Shown here: in pieces, positions 1 through 11,217 of the stretch
Layout of the letters: the number at the start of each line of letters is the position of its first letter
Position numbering within the stretch: the first letter of the stretch is position 1
Source of the DNA: Trissonchulus latispiculum
Lineage: Eukaryota; Nematoda; Enoplea; Enoplida; Ironidae
Direction: 5' to 3'
Assembly: GCA_030248195.1 (NCBI GenBank)
Contig: JASAND010023061.1
Coordinates: 1 to 64,000 of the forward strand
Length of the DNA: 64,000 nucleotides
Position numbers and translations under genes: made by a program
The notes under the pieces: generated by a model
Database searches by the model: none
Told to the model about the DNA's origin: nothing
The model's input: the letters and a program-made list of their open reading frames with translations, nothing else

Positions 1-160
1 CAGCGCCACTTTACCTCCTCCACCCCCTAGCGCCGCAGCACCACAGCGCCGCCTCCTCCTCCACCCCCTAGCGCCTCCGCGCCGCCTCCTCCTCCACCCC
101 CTAGCGCCGCAGCACCACAGCGCCGCAGCGCCACCTCCACCTCCTCCACCCCCTAAAACT
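1..160. repeat. GC-rich minisatellite
   Basis: Imperfect tandem repetition of words such as CTCCTCCACCCCCTAGCGCC and GCAGCACCACAGCGCCGC. It enters from the left edge of the window and abuts the 145-bp satellite. No coding sense is apparent; it could be read as a Pro/Ala-rich frame, but nothing supports a gene. Confidence 0.8.
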
Positions 161-170
161 ACAAGCTTTG

Positions 171-3100
171 CCCGTTCCTTACTAGTGGCAATATGCCCAT
201 TGAAACGAGCGTAGTCGATATACTATATATGCCCCCGACCAAAACGCCGAAAAACGCTGTTTTAGGCCATTTGACCAGTGGTCAATAGGCCCCCGAGGCC
301 ATAGTGACCAGTGGTCACTTCTATCGGTTTCGGCAATATTCCCACTGAAACGAGCGTAGTCGATTTACTATATATGCCCCGACAAAAACTCCGAAAAACG
401 CTGTTTTAGGCCGTTTGACCAGTGGTCAATAGGTCCCCTAGGCCGTAGTGACCACTGGTCACTTCCATCGGTTTTGGCAATATGCGCATTGAAACGAGCG
501 TAGAGGATATACTATATATGCCCCCGACCAAAACGCCGAAAAACGCTGTTTTAGGCCATTTGACCAGTGGTCAATAGGTCCCCTAGACCGTAGTGACAAC
601 TGGTCACTTCCATCGGTTTCGGCAATATGCCCATTGAAACGAGCGTAGTCGATATACTATATATGCCCCGACCAAAACGCCGAAAAACGCTGTTTTAGGC
701 CATTTGACCAGTGGTCAATCCGAGGCCATAGTGACCAGTGGTCACTTCCATCGGTTTCGGCAATATGCCCACTGAAACGAGCGTAGTCGATTTACTATAT
801 ATGCCCCGACAAAAACGCCGAAAAACGCTGTTTTAGGCCGTTTGACCAGTGGTCAATAGGTCCCCTAGGCCGTAGTGACCACTGGTCACTTCCATCGGTT
901 TTGGCAATATGCGCATTGAAACGAGCGTAGAGGATATACTATATATGCCCCCGACCAAAACGCCGAAAAACGCTGTTTTAGGCCATTTGACCAGTGGTCA
1001 ATAGGCCCCCGAGGCCATAGTGACCAGTGGTCACTTCCGTCGGTTTTGGCAATATGCCCATTGAAACGAGCTTAGTCGATTTACTATATTTGCCCTCGAC
1101 AAAAACGCCGAAAAACGCTGTTTTAAGCCGTTTGACAAGTGGTCAATAGGTCCCCTAGGCCGTAGTGACCACTGGTCACTTCCATCGGTTTCGGCAATAT
1201 GCCCATTGAAACGAGCGTAGTCGATATACTATGTATGTCCCCGACCAAAACGCCGAAAAACGCTGTTTTAGGCCATTTGACCAGTGGTCAATAGGCCCCC
1301 GAGGCCATAGTGACCAGTGGTCACTTCCATCAGTTTCGGCAATATGCCCATTGAAACGAGCGTAGTCGATATACTATATATGCCCCCGACCAAAACGCCG
1401 AAAAACGCTGTTTTAGGCCATTTGACCAGTGGTCAATAGGCCCCCGAGGCCATAGTGACCAGTGGTCACTTCCATCAGTTTCGGCAATATGCCCATTGAA
1501 ACGAGCGTAGTCGATATACTATATATGCCCCCGACCAAAACGCCGAAAAACGCTGTTTTAGGCCATTTGACCAGTGGTCAATAGGCCCCCGAGGCCATAG
1601 TGACCAGTGGTCACTTCCATCGGTTTCTGCAATATGCCCATTGAAACGAGCGTAGTCGATTTACTATATATGCCCCCGACAAAACGCCGAAAAACGCTGT
1701 TTTAGGCCGTTTGACCAGTGGTCAATAGGTCCCCTAGACCGTAGTGACAACTGGTCACTTCCATCGGTTTCGGCAATATGCCCATTGAAACGAGCGTAGT
1801 CGATATACTATATATGCCCCCGACCAAAACGCCGAAAAACGCTGTTTTAGGCCATTTGACCAGTGGTCAATAGGCCCCCGAGGCCATAGTGACCAGTGGT
1901 CACTTCTATCGGTTTCGGCAATATTCCCACTGAAACGAGCGTAGTCGATTTACTATATATGCCCCGACAAAAACGCCGAAAAACGCTGTTTTAGGCCGTT
2001 TGACCAGTGGTCAATAGGTCCCCTAGGCTGTAGTGACCACTGGTCACTTCCATCGGTTTAGGCAATATGCGCATTGAAACGAGCGTAGTCGATATACTAT
2101 ATATGCCCCCGACCAAAACGCCGAAAAACGCTGTTTTAGGCCATTTGACCAGTGGTCAATAGGCCCCCGAGGCCATAGTGACCAGTGGTCACTTCCATCG
2201 GTTTCGGCAATATGCCCACTGAAACGAGCGTAGTCGATTTACTATATATGCCCCGACAAAAACGCCGAAAAACGCTGTTTTAGGCCGTTTGACCAGTGGT
2301 CAATAGGTCCCCTAGGCCGTAGTGACCACTGGTCACTTCCATCGGTTTTGGCAATATGCCCATTGAAACGAGCGTAGAGGATATACTATATATGCCCCCG
2401 ACCAAAACGCCGAAAAACGCTGTTTTAGGCCATTTGACCAGTGGTCAATAGGCCCCCTAGACCGTAGTGACCAGTGGTCACTTCCGTCGGTTTTGGCAAT
2501 ATGCCCATTGAAACGAGCGTAGTCGATATACTATATATGCCCCCGACCAAAACGCCGAAAAACGCTGTTTTAGGCCATTTGACCAGTGGTCAATAGGCCC
2601 CCGAGGCCATAGTGACCAGTGGTCACTTCCATCGGTTTCGGCAATATGCCCACTGAAACGAGCGTAGTCGATTTACTATATATGCCCCGACAAAAACGCC
2701 GAAAAACGCTGTTTTAGGCCGTTTGACCAGTGGTCAATAGGTCCCCTAGGCCGTAGTGACCACTGGTCACTTCCATCGGTTTTGGCAATATGCGCATTGA
2801 AACGAGCGTAGAGGATATACTATATATGCCCCCGACCAAAACGCCGAAAAACGCTGTTTTAGGCCATTTGACCAGTGGTCAATAGGCCCCCGAGGCCATA
2901 GTGACCAGTGGTCACTTCCGTCGGTTTTGGCAATATGCCCATTGAAACGAGCTTAGTCGATTTACTATATTTGCCCTCGACAAAAACGCCGAAAAACGCT
3001 GTTTTAAGCCGTTTGACAAGTGGTCAATAGGTCCCCTAGGCCGTAGTGACCACTGGTCACTTCCATCAGTTTCGGCAATATGCCCATTGAAACGAGCGTA

Positions 3101-3735
3101 GTCGATATACTATATATGCCCCCGACCAAAACGCCGAAAAACGCTGTTTTAGGCCATTTGACCAGTGGTCAATAGGCCCCCGAGGCCATAGTGACCAGTG
3201 GTCACTTCCATCAGTTTCGGCAATATGCCCATTGAAACGAGCGTAGTCGATATACTATATATGCCCCCGACCAAAACGCCGAAAAACGCTGTTTTAGGCC
3301 ATTTGACCAGTGGTCAATAGGCCCCCGAGGCCATAGTGACCAGTGGTCACTTCCATCAGTTTCGGCAATATGCCCATTGAAACGAGCGTAGTCGATATAC
3401 TATATATGCCCCCGACCAAAACGCAGAAAAACGCTGTTTTAGGCCATTTGACGAGTGGTCAATAGGCCCCCGAGGCCATAGTGACCAGTGGTCACTTCCA
3501 TCGGTTTCGGAAATATGCCCATTGAAACGAGCGTAGTCGATTTACTATATATGCCCCCGGCCAAAACGCCAAAAAACGCTGTTTTAGGCCGTTTGACCAG
3601 TGGTCAATAGGTCCCCTAGGCCGTAGTGACCACTGGTCACTTCCATCGGTTTCAGAAATATGCCCATTGAAACGAGCGTAGTCGATTTACTATATATGCT
3701 CCCAACCAAAACGCCGAAAACCGCTGTTTATAGTG
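171..3735. repeat. 145-bp satellite array (about 24 copies) with two dyads per monomer
   Basis: Head-to-tail monomers of about 145 bp. Each carries a GAAACGAGCGTAG block, an ACTATATATGCCCC block, AACGCCGAAAAACGCTG, and two short palindromes: TTGACCAGTGGTCAA and GTGACCAGTGGTCAC, which differ only at the outer base pairs. Variants alternate (CGATATACT versus CGATTTACT; GTAGTC versus GTAGAGG). Diagnostic variants recur at two spacings: a CTTAGTCGAT/TTTGCCCTCG variant at 1071 and 2952 (1881 bp, 13 monomers), and a CACTTCTATC variant at 316 and 1901 (1585 bp, 11 monomers). This indicates higher-order duplication. No long open frame runs through the array. Confidence 0.95.
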
Positions 3736-4194
3736 AGTTTTCCCAACTTTGACCCCGGGCGAGGAACCACGGGAGCCATGCTGACCAGTGGTCACTTCGG
3801 ACGGTATCGGCAGTATGCTCATCGTTTTCAGCGACCCCGATTTCCTATATATTGGCACCACCAAATGGCCGAAAATAGCTGTTTTTGGGGACTTTTCCCA
3901 ACTTTGACCCTGGGCGAGGAACCACGGGCGCCATGCAGCCCGAGGGTCACACCCGTCGGTTTCGGCGATATGCTCATCGTTTTCAGCGACCCCGATTTCC
4001 TATATATGGGCACCACCAAATGGCCGAAAATAGCTGTTTTTGGGAACTTTTCCCAACTTTGACCCTGGGCGAGGAACCACGGGCGCCATGCAGCCCGAGG
4101 GTCACATCCGGCGGTTTCGGCGATATGCTCATCGTTTTCAGCACCCCCGATTTACTATATATGCGCACCACCAAATGGCCGAAAAACGCTATTT
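3736..4194. repeat. 155-bp satellite variant, three copies
   Basis: Three tandem units of 152-155 bp follow the 145-bp array. They share its skeleton (GGTTTCGGCGATATG, CTATATATG, GGCCGAAAA) but replace the dyad region with an ACTTTGACCC...GCGAGGAACCACGGG segment. The first unit is a transition form that still has one GACCAGTGGTCAC dyad. Overlapping 60-119 codon open frames in both strands repeat with the unit and are a by-product of tandem repetition, not genes. Inverted copies lie at 63060-63380 and 63700-63810. Confidence 0.9.
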
Positions 4195-4670
4195 TAGACG
4201 ACTTTTTGACAATTTTCTATGTTGGGGCCTCGAAAAATTTCTAAGTCCAAACGCTTCGCAACCCCATGTTTGACAGTCTGTAAAAATCGCTAGGAGCCAA
4301 ATTGGGCAAAAATAATCAATAGTGAACAGGTTCATGGTTATGCTAACAAGATAATAATAGGTAAAGGTTACCACCATAAGCCATGTGAAAAATCCGTTGG
4401 ACACAAAATTGTACAAAAGCTTAAAGGACGAACACAACAGAAAAAAAACCACACATACAAAGTGGTCAGAAAAGTCGATTTTTTCAAAGTTCATTTTTTC
4501 CGGGCAAGTTTGGTATCATTCGAAAGCTCTTGGCCTGGAGATTTCAGAAATGCAAGTTTTAGCTCTCAACTCCTTACCGTTAATTAGTTTTGCTTAATTT
4601 AACGTTTTCAAAGGCTGCATTTGACCGTTTTAGCTCATATTATGGGGTGCTCTCCGAGCTACCCCATGAT
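4195..4670 (+). mobile_element. Non-repetitive end of a satellite-bearing element, with terminal hairpin
   Basis: This segment is nearly identical, in reverse complement, to 62583-63060. It ends with a hairpin at 4642-4667 whose arms are ATGGGGTGCTC and GAGCTACCCCAT (one bulged base, 3-base loop), followed by GAT. The homology stops right after GAT in both copies while flanking DNA differs, so this is a true element terminus. A satellite array next to a unique segment with a terminal stem-loop resembles non-autonomous Helitron/Helentron-type elements that carry ~150-160 bp tandem repeats. That assignment is inference: the other terminus is not in view and no Rep/helicase is seen. Confidence 0.65.
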
Positions 4671-4773
4671 AAAAACACCAACAGTAAATTATTTAAAACA
4701 TTAGGTTTGGAACAAGCATTTGAATAAGTGTGAACAGGGCAAAAACATGCGTTCGAGTTTCTTGATACTCCAT

Positions 4774-4889
<116 letters not shown>

Positions 4890-5019
4890 CTTCCCGGAAC
4901 CGGAATGATCAGTTTCCTCATCACGTGGCTGAATGTCAATATAATCTGAATAGTTGTGGTGATTTTGTTCTGAGAATTGCAGAAGATTAGCTGGTCCATT
5001 TTGGTACAACGAAAAATCT

Positions 5020-6679
5020 GGACTTAGTATGCTACGCTGTCTATTCTTACTTTAAACTGTCTACAGCTGTTGCGTTGCACAAGTATCTTACGCGGACAGT
5101 TGCACAGTATGATTGTAGACAGTTTGACTTAGCTTACTGTACTGGGGGGAGTGGGGGGCCCTCCCCATAAACGGCCTCCCCCAAAAATTCGTCGGCTCTT
5201 TTCCAGATTTATAACCTCCCACCACTCAAAATTCTTGTGGTACTTGACCAATTGAGCTGAAATTTGGTATGGGTATATTTTCGACCACGCTGAGCTCAAA
5301 TATCACAAAATTTTTCAATTCCGAGAGATTCAATTTTTTTGATTCGCATGAGGGGACCAAGGGAAATCGAAAACGTTTTTGTCACCGAATTTTCTGAAAA
5401 TTTGCTTACAGGGATTATCTGGGTCGCTGAACACGAATCTGAAGTCGGTTTTCCGATTCAGCTTTTCGTTAGTTCAGCATACGCTTACAACTTTAGCTTA
5501 TATCAAGCTAAAGAAAAGCTGAATCGAAAAACGGACTTTATATTCGTGTTCAGTGATCCAGAAAACCCTGTATACAACTTTTCTGCAAATTCGCGACAAA
5601 ACATTTTTCGGTTTCCCTTGGCCCCCCTTGCGAATTGAAAAACATTTTGCGACATTTGAATTCAGCATGGTCGAAAATATACTCATACCAAATTTCAGCT
5701 CAATTGGTCAAGTTTTAAGAATTTTGAGTGGTTGGGGGTGTAATCTGGATCCCACCCAAAAATCGCCCCTCCCCAAAAAGTCGGTGCTTCTTTTGGTACC
5801 AAGTTTTACCCTAAAAATCGCTCAGAAGGCCAAATTTTCAAAAATATTCCAGCTTCGCCGGCGATTTTTGCTCGATTTTTGCCGATTTTAACACTAAATC
5901 CGCTTAAGTTTTGCACTAAAAACTAACTTTTTGGCGATTACTATTAGCATAGCGCAATATTTAGCATGTTTTTGGAAAATTTTTGAAAAATTTGGCCCCT
6001 CCCCAAAATGACTCTCCCTCCAAAGGCCCTCCCAAAAAGCCCCCCAAGAAAAATCCTCAAATAATCCCAGGTTTGAATTTGCGGACGGTGATTTAGGAGA
6101 ACTTGTAACGTTTCTATACTCACCCACATGCTGCGATTCTGATCCACGTTAAAGCGGAAAGAGCGAACTCGTTCGCTGAGCATAACGAACAGCAGACTCC
6201 TCAGTACGACAGATCTCTGGATTTCAAAAAGGCTGGGATCTGTCCGCCATGTTGACAATTTGACTGACTAAAATGTGGATCGGAATTTCTGTTTTGAGTA
6301 TATATTTATAGTGCAAAAATTATTAAATTAGGCGATAGTGTTATAATTGACCTTTAGGAGCGGAAAATTTAGTACCTTTAAAATCCGACAAAGATTCCGA
6401 TTGTAACTGTCTTAATTATAAAATTGTTCCAGAACACCTACACTTGATTAAGACTTGTGCCAAGAACAGTTAGGTGATATAGACCGACGACATTTTTATT
6501 CTGGCAAAAATGTCATTAACAATTTATCAGAATTTGTTACCTGACGTTAGACAAAAATCTCAGTGTAACTAATTCTCTGTGTTGCATACTTGTGCACAGT
6601 ATTAATATTAAAGTGTCCATTACTGTTAGTGTGGACAGTTGAATATATAGTACAACTGTCCGCATTGCATACTAAGTCC
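5020..6679. mobile_element. 1.66-kb inverted-repeat element with 7-bp target duplication
   Basis: Terminal inverted repeats GGACTTAGTATGC and GCATACTAAGTCC are flanked by direct copies of AAAATCT (5013-5019 and 6680-6686). Subterminal words are shared between the ends: GCACAAGTAT against ATACTTGTGC, and ACTGTC words. No transposase frame is visible. A copy of the foldback family described at 5210-5750 lies inside. The superfamily is not recognised. Confidence 0.7.
5210..5750. repeat. Foldback family F, copy 1
   Basis: An imperfect long inverted repeat centred near 5490. The outer arms contain GACCAATTGAGCTGAAATTT and its complement. The inner arms contain GAACACGAATCTGAAGTCGG and the complement, meeting at GATTCAGCTTTTCGTTAG. 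The same organisation recurs at 9085-9615, 13375-13790 and 23175-23690. Frames across it (for example 5339-5638) are not coding. Confidence 0.8.
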
Positions 6680-6686
6680 AAAATCT

Positions 6687-7084
6687 GAATAACTCGAGCA
6701 TAAGATTAGCTATTCAGATTTTAGTCTTATTCTGAGAATAGCTATTCAGATTTGGTGCAATCCACTGTAATTCGTCACACTGAAATTCCGGCCCAAGTCA
6801 AGATCAAGTCAGTACAACCCCTGAAACCCTCATCAGAGACCAAGAGGTTCTCAATTTTTTTCATGCGGTTGTACGTTACTTAAGTTGCGGAACCTTTTGT
6901 CAGACATTTCATATGTCATGATATTGTTTATAATGTCTATTGTCTATATCTGTATCTCAGTTACCAATTTTCTACCGTTAAGCTCGTAACAGATCTAAGC
7001 CCAGACAACGCACGACATACCTTTCGCATTTTGGAATCCCCGGACTCCAGAACCCTCAGAACCTCCAGTAAACACTTAAAACGA
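6687..7084. other. Unassigned AT-rich sequence
   Basis: No open frame, splice-flanked exon or repeat structure recognised, apart from a small AATCTGAATA..GCTATTCAGATT inverted repeat near its left end. Confidence 0.5.
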
Positions 7085-7480
7085 ATCTCTTTAACTTTAT
7101 CCCCCCCCCCAACCAAAGTTGGTCAACTTCAAAGTCTTATTGCAAGAGACCAACAGAACTTTAGAGCATGATTTATACATCGTTTCAACTCTCGAGATGT
7201 GCTCTATTTAATGGTGAAAAGAAGTTTCCTGTAGCTTGCTGCCATAAAAAGTCAAGCTAGCAAACTATCTCAAAGTTACCGCTTTATGCAATTTTTCGTA
7301 GTCTTTTAAGCTTAACTTTTTTTATAGCAACAAGCTGCAGAAAACTGCTTTACACCATTAAATAGAGCACATCTGGAGCATTTCAACGATGTATAAATCA
7401 TGCTCTAAAGTTCTGTTGATCTCTTGCAATAAGCCTTTGAAGTTGACCAACATTTGTTGGGGGGGGATAAAGTTAGAGAT
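7085..7480. mobile_element. 396-bp foldback element with C/G runs near the ends
   Basis: The two halves are reverse complements: ATCTCTTTAACTTTATCCCC at the left pairs with GGGGGATAAAGTTAGAGAT at the right, and ATTTATACATCG with CGATGTATAAAT inside. The centre is near 7280. There is no coding capacity and no unambiguous target duplication. Confidence 0.85.
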
Positions 7481-8585
7481 CCCTTAAAACTAAATACATA
7501 GTAGAGGATCAAATATGCTGAAAAATTTTAGAACCCCCATCAAAAATTTTAAACTAAAATGTGTAGTTACATAGGGATCAAATGTCTTCAAAAAGTTATC
7601 CCCGTCAAAAAACGAAAATACAATAGTTAGACCAAATGTCAACACAAAATTAAGAACCCGCAGAATGCAAGAACCCCCATGAAAATAAAAGCTCCAAGAA
7701 AAACAATTAGTAGACCAGAACGCATCAACATGACTGACGTCAACAGTGACTTTTATCTTTACATGATCCGGAATTTTGATTCAAGTTCACTCCCCTATGA
7801 ATTTTCTTGAGTCAAGCTGCTGCGATACCTTTCTGGTTGTTTGTAATTGCACGAATCATTAAAAATAGATTAATTTCATATTTCTGTTCAATATATACAT
7901 ATCTGTTATATATGTCTAGCTTGTGCTACAATCTTAATTTGATGAGATTTTACATAACTGGCTTATTTCCATTGTTTAGACTTCTTGAACTGTCCTGCGG
8001 GAGGCCTAATGGGCCATGAAGTGCCATTGTGGCCAGTTTTGATTCTAGACGAGGGAGAGTGAGCTCTCTCGTTTTTGTCCAAGGATGGGGTGTTGAAGTG
8101 AATTGAGGCACGTGGCGGAAAAACCCCTTAAGGTCGTTTGTTTCCACTGATTTACTCTCCAGGCGGTCTTCTGTCCTTTGTATATTTATCCTTTATCTCT
8201 GCATACTTTGACCTGGCGGCATATTGTCTCATGTTCAGAATGGCCTTATAGTTTTCCCCCTCTTGTTTATGTCTTTTACGTATTCTGGGAATTGTTGGAA
8301 CGTGCTGGCGTTTTGTGTGTAATGGTGCTTTAAAGTGCTATTGTTTCTCTGGACGTGTGCTGGTTACACCCTTGAGTCATCCTGAGTCAGCTGCTGTCAT
8401 GTCTGGGGTAAGATTTCGTACTGAATTATAGCTTACGTTGTGGTTGATTTTCAGAGTCTAAATTGTGTTTTCAGCTACTTTTGGAAATATGTATTGTTAC
8501 GTTATAATATTATGAATACACATTAACAAGATATGTTTACTATGTATTGAGTTATATTATACATTAAATCCTATATATATCAGGA
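7481..8585. other. Unassigned intergenic sequence
   Basis: No gene, RNA or clear repeat recognised. The short frames at 7807-8019 and 7950-8147 have no recognisable domain and no splice context. Confidence 0.5.
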
Positions 8586-8589
8586 TATT

Positions 8590-8850
8590 CTTTAGGGATT
8601 TTTTCTGGGGGGGCCGGGCCCGGGGGGGGGGAGAATTTTTTACAAAAATGAGCCAAAAATGGAATTTTTGGCGTATTTTGCATGGTGAAACGCAAGGAAA
8701 ATTTTTGAAAATTGGCCTATTTCTGGCAAAAATTTGGGCCTCCAAAAAGTCCCAGGGGGAAGCGAAAATCCCGGGAGGGGGCGATTTCGGGGGGAAGGCA
8801 TTTTCGGGGGGGAAGGTCAATTTCGGGGGCCCCCCGCTCCCTCCCCTGTA
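8590..8850. repeat. G-run-rich dispersed repeat, copy 1
   Basis: Blocks of G runs surround a core containing AAAAATGAGCCAAAAATGG and TGCATGGTGAAACGCAA. The same core is found at about 52270-52340, again among G runs. The Gly-rich frames across it are composition artefacts. Confidence 0.75.
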
Positions 8851-9084
8851 AAAATACCCTGTATATGTATTTTTTTAAAACTTAGTCAGTATCGGAGGTT
8901 ATATACAGCGTTGGTGAGAGTAGCTGGAATGGAGAAAGTGCCCTCTGCAAATTTTCTCCTCATTATTGGTGGTCCAGCGGGGCCCATGGGAGGGGAATGG
9001 GCCCTGGCCACATGACGGGTCTTTTGGGATCTTTTCAGGAAAGCCCCCAGGCCCAGACTTAACCTAACGAGCTTTTGCAAGACT

Positions 9085-9615
9085 TAACCTAACGAGCTGA
9101 AATTTGGTAAGGGTAGTTTTCAACCACGCTGAGTTCAAATATCGCAAATTGTTCGATTTTGCGAAATTAGATTTTGTCGATTCGTAAGGGAGGACCTAGG
9201 CGAACCAAAAAGTTTTGTCCTCGATTTGCTAAGAACCATCGTATAGGGATTCTCGAGGTCGCAGAACACGATTGTGAAGTCTGTTTTTCGATTCAGCTTT
9301 TTGTTAGTTCTGTTACGCTAAAGTTTTAAGCTAAACATGTAAACGCATGCTGAGCTGACGAAAATCTGAACCGAAAACGGATTTCATATTCGTGTTCTGC
9401 GACTTTGCGAAAACGAAAGCCCCGATACGATAGTTTTCAGCAAAATCGAGGTCATAACATTTTTCGGTTCGCCTTGGTCCCCCCTTTACGAATATAAAAA
9501 AAATCGAATTTCGCAAAATCGAAAAATTTTTGGATATATATTTGAACTCTGCGTGGGCGAAAACATACCCATACCAAATTTCAGCTCATTTGGTCAAGTT
9601 TTTCGCAATCTGGGC
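9085..9615. repeat. Foldback family F, copy 2
   Basis: Arms carry GAGCTGAAATTTGGTAAGGG and its complement near 9580. Inner arms meet around 9340 at the TTCGATTCAGCTTTTTGTTAG motif. Same organisation as copy 1, but the outer arms have diverged. Confidence 0.75.
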
Positions 9616-10030
9616 GTGGTGGTTTCCTGAAAAGATCCCTCTTTTGTTACCAAACTTTTTCTGAAAAAGTCACTCAGGATGATAAATTTTCCGCTTTCGC
9701 CGGAGATATTTTCTCGATTTTTACCATTTAATACAGACTTTGAGTATTTCTGAACTTAAGGTTGTGGCGACAGCTCACCAGCTAGCGGGCGGGAAGTGAG
9801 TTCCTACCTACCTACCTACCTTTGTGAAAGACGTAAATTAATGTCCACGGTCTTATCTTATGCTTTTATTTACCAACTTATCAAACTGATTAAATCTGGC
9901 CGAAGACGTGACATTAACGCCGAGTTCAGGCCGTTAAATACTACAATTTTGGGGAACCAGGCCAAAATTTTGCCGTCTGGAACGTGTGCAATGCCGCAAG
10001 CAACGCGCCTAAGCGCAAGCCTAATGGTAA
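9616..10030. other. Unassigned sequence with a short CCTA repeat
   Basis: Contains (CTAC)n-type repetition at about 9803-9821. The frame at 9796-10038 has no recognisable domain. Confidence 0.5.
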
Positions 10031-10039
10031 TTTCATAGT

Positions 10040-10255
10040 CCCATTCGTCTCTAGAGTCGCGCCAACTCGCTACACTGCCATGTTACATTTGGAGGCGCCG
10101 AAGCGCGTAGACGCGCGTCGACGCTTCCAAACGTAAAATCACTCCTGGTGCTATGCTTCCACTGGAAGCATCGACGCGCCCATTTGTAGCATGCCAGTTT
10201 ACGCGCATCGGCGCGCGTTGACGTGCTTACACCTGCGTACGTGACTATGAAGGCT
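10040..10255. repeat. CpG-rich palindromic patch
   Basis: Dense CGCG/GCGC words with an imperfect inverted pair GACGCGCGTCGACGCTTCC and GGAAGCATCGACGCGCC. It contrasts sharply with the AT-rich surroundings and is probably an inserted repeat. No ends were defined. Confidence 0.45.
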
Positions 10256-10273
10256 CCTTAATTCAGTGGCTTT

Positions 10274-11217
10274 GGTAGCGTTCAGCGGTGATTGTTTGGT
10301 ATGCGCACACCTTACAAAATTTTCAAGATTCTCAAAACCATCTACTTTGGTATGCGCACACCTTACAAATTCGGAGGCATACGGCAAAAGGCATCTACTT
10401 CGGTATGCGCACACCTTACAAAATTACAATTTTCCCAAAACCATCTACTTTGGTATGCGCACACCTTATACAGAACAGTTCTCTACTGTATATTTCCTAT
10501 TATTTTCTGGTCAGTTTTCATGTTCCTATTGTTTATTTCAGGTTAATTTCTTGTTTATTGGAGTTCACAAGTTTCACAATTATTGAAATTTTCAAATTCA
10601 CAGAAGCGAAAAACAGAACACTATGAAAATTTAACGTCCAAGTTTGGTATCTCATTTCAAATTTTGGGTAAAGTAGAAAAAACTACCAGTTTCAGTTTCA
10701 AAAAGCAAGTATAAATAACTTTCTAATTTTTACTATACGTGACGCTGACTTTTAGAGAACTACAGAAATTCCTGTAATTTCAACTCTTTTTAAGAAACTG
10801 TTAATTGTTGGAGCTTGGTCACCTCCTAGACTTGATGCTGACCTTTATCTTTGTTAATTACTATTATCATTGTCATAGATTAAATTATCATTAAATCATA
10901 AAATTATCATAGAAATCATTAAACCCAATAATAATAATTAAATAAATCTTGAACCCAATAAACAAGAAATAATTGAAAACTGACCAGAAAATAATAGGAA
11001 GTATACAGTAGAGTTCTGTTCTGTAAGGTGTGCGCATACCAAAGTAGATGGTTTTGGGAAAATTGTAATTTTGTAAGGTGTGCGCATACCGAAGTAGATG
11101 CCTTTTACCGTATGCCTCCGAATTTGTAAGGTGTGCGCATACCAAAGTAGATGGTTTTGAGAATCTTGAAAATTTTGTAAGGTGTGCGCATACCGAACAA
11201 TCACCCGTTCAGCTACC
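10274..11217. mobile_element. Foldback element whose arms contain a minisatellite
   Basis: The ends GGTAGC and GCTACC, then TTCAGCGGTGATTGTT against AACAATCACCCGTTCAG, open inverted arms of about 310 bp. Each arm contains four copies of GGTATGCGCACACCTTA spaced about 50 bp apart, all inverted in the right arm (11018-11204). The central ~350 bp is non-palindromic AT-rich sequence. Frames over the arms are repeat artefacts. Confidence 0.85.

Noticed and set aside
171..3735. CRISPR-like array of regularly spaced repeats
   Set aside because: The repeated unit is the whole 145-bp monomer with no unique spacers, and the context is eukaryotic with spliced genes. It is a satellite.
3652..4273. Overlapping 60-119 codon frames such as MGTFPNFDPGRGTTGAM
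   Set aside because: They repeat with the 155-bp satellite on both strands and recur at 63000-63900; no coding context.
10266..11204. Short secreted-looking frames over GGTATGCGCACACC repeats
   Set aside because: Mirrored in both arms of a foldback and caused by the minisatellite.
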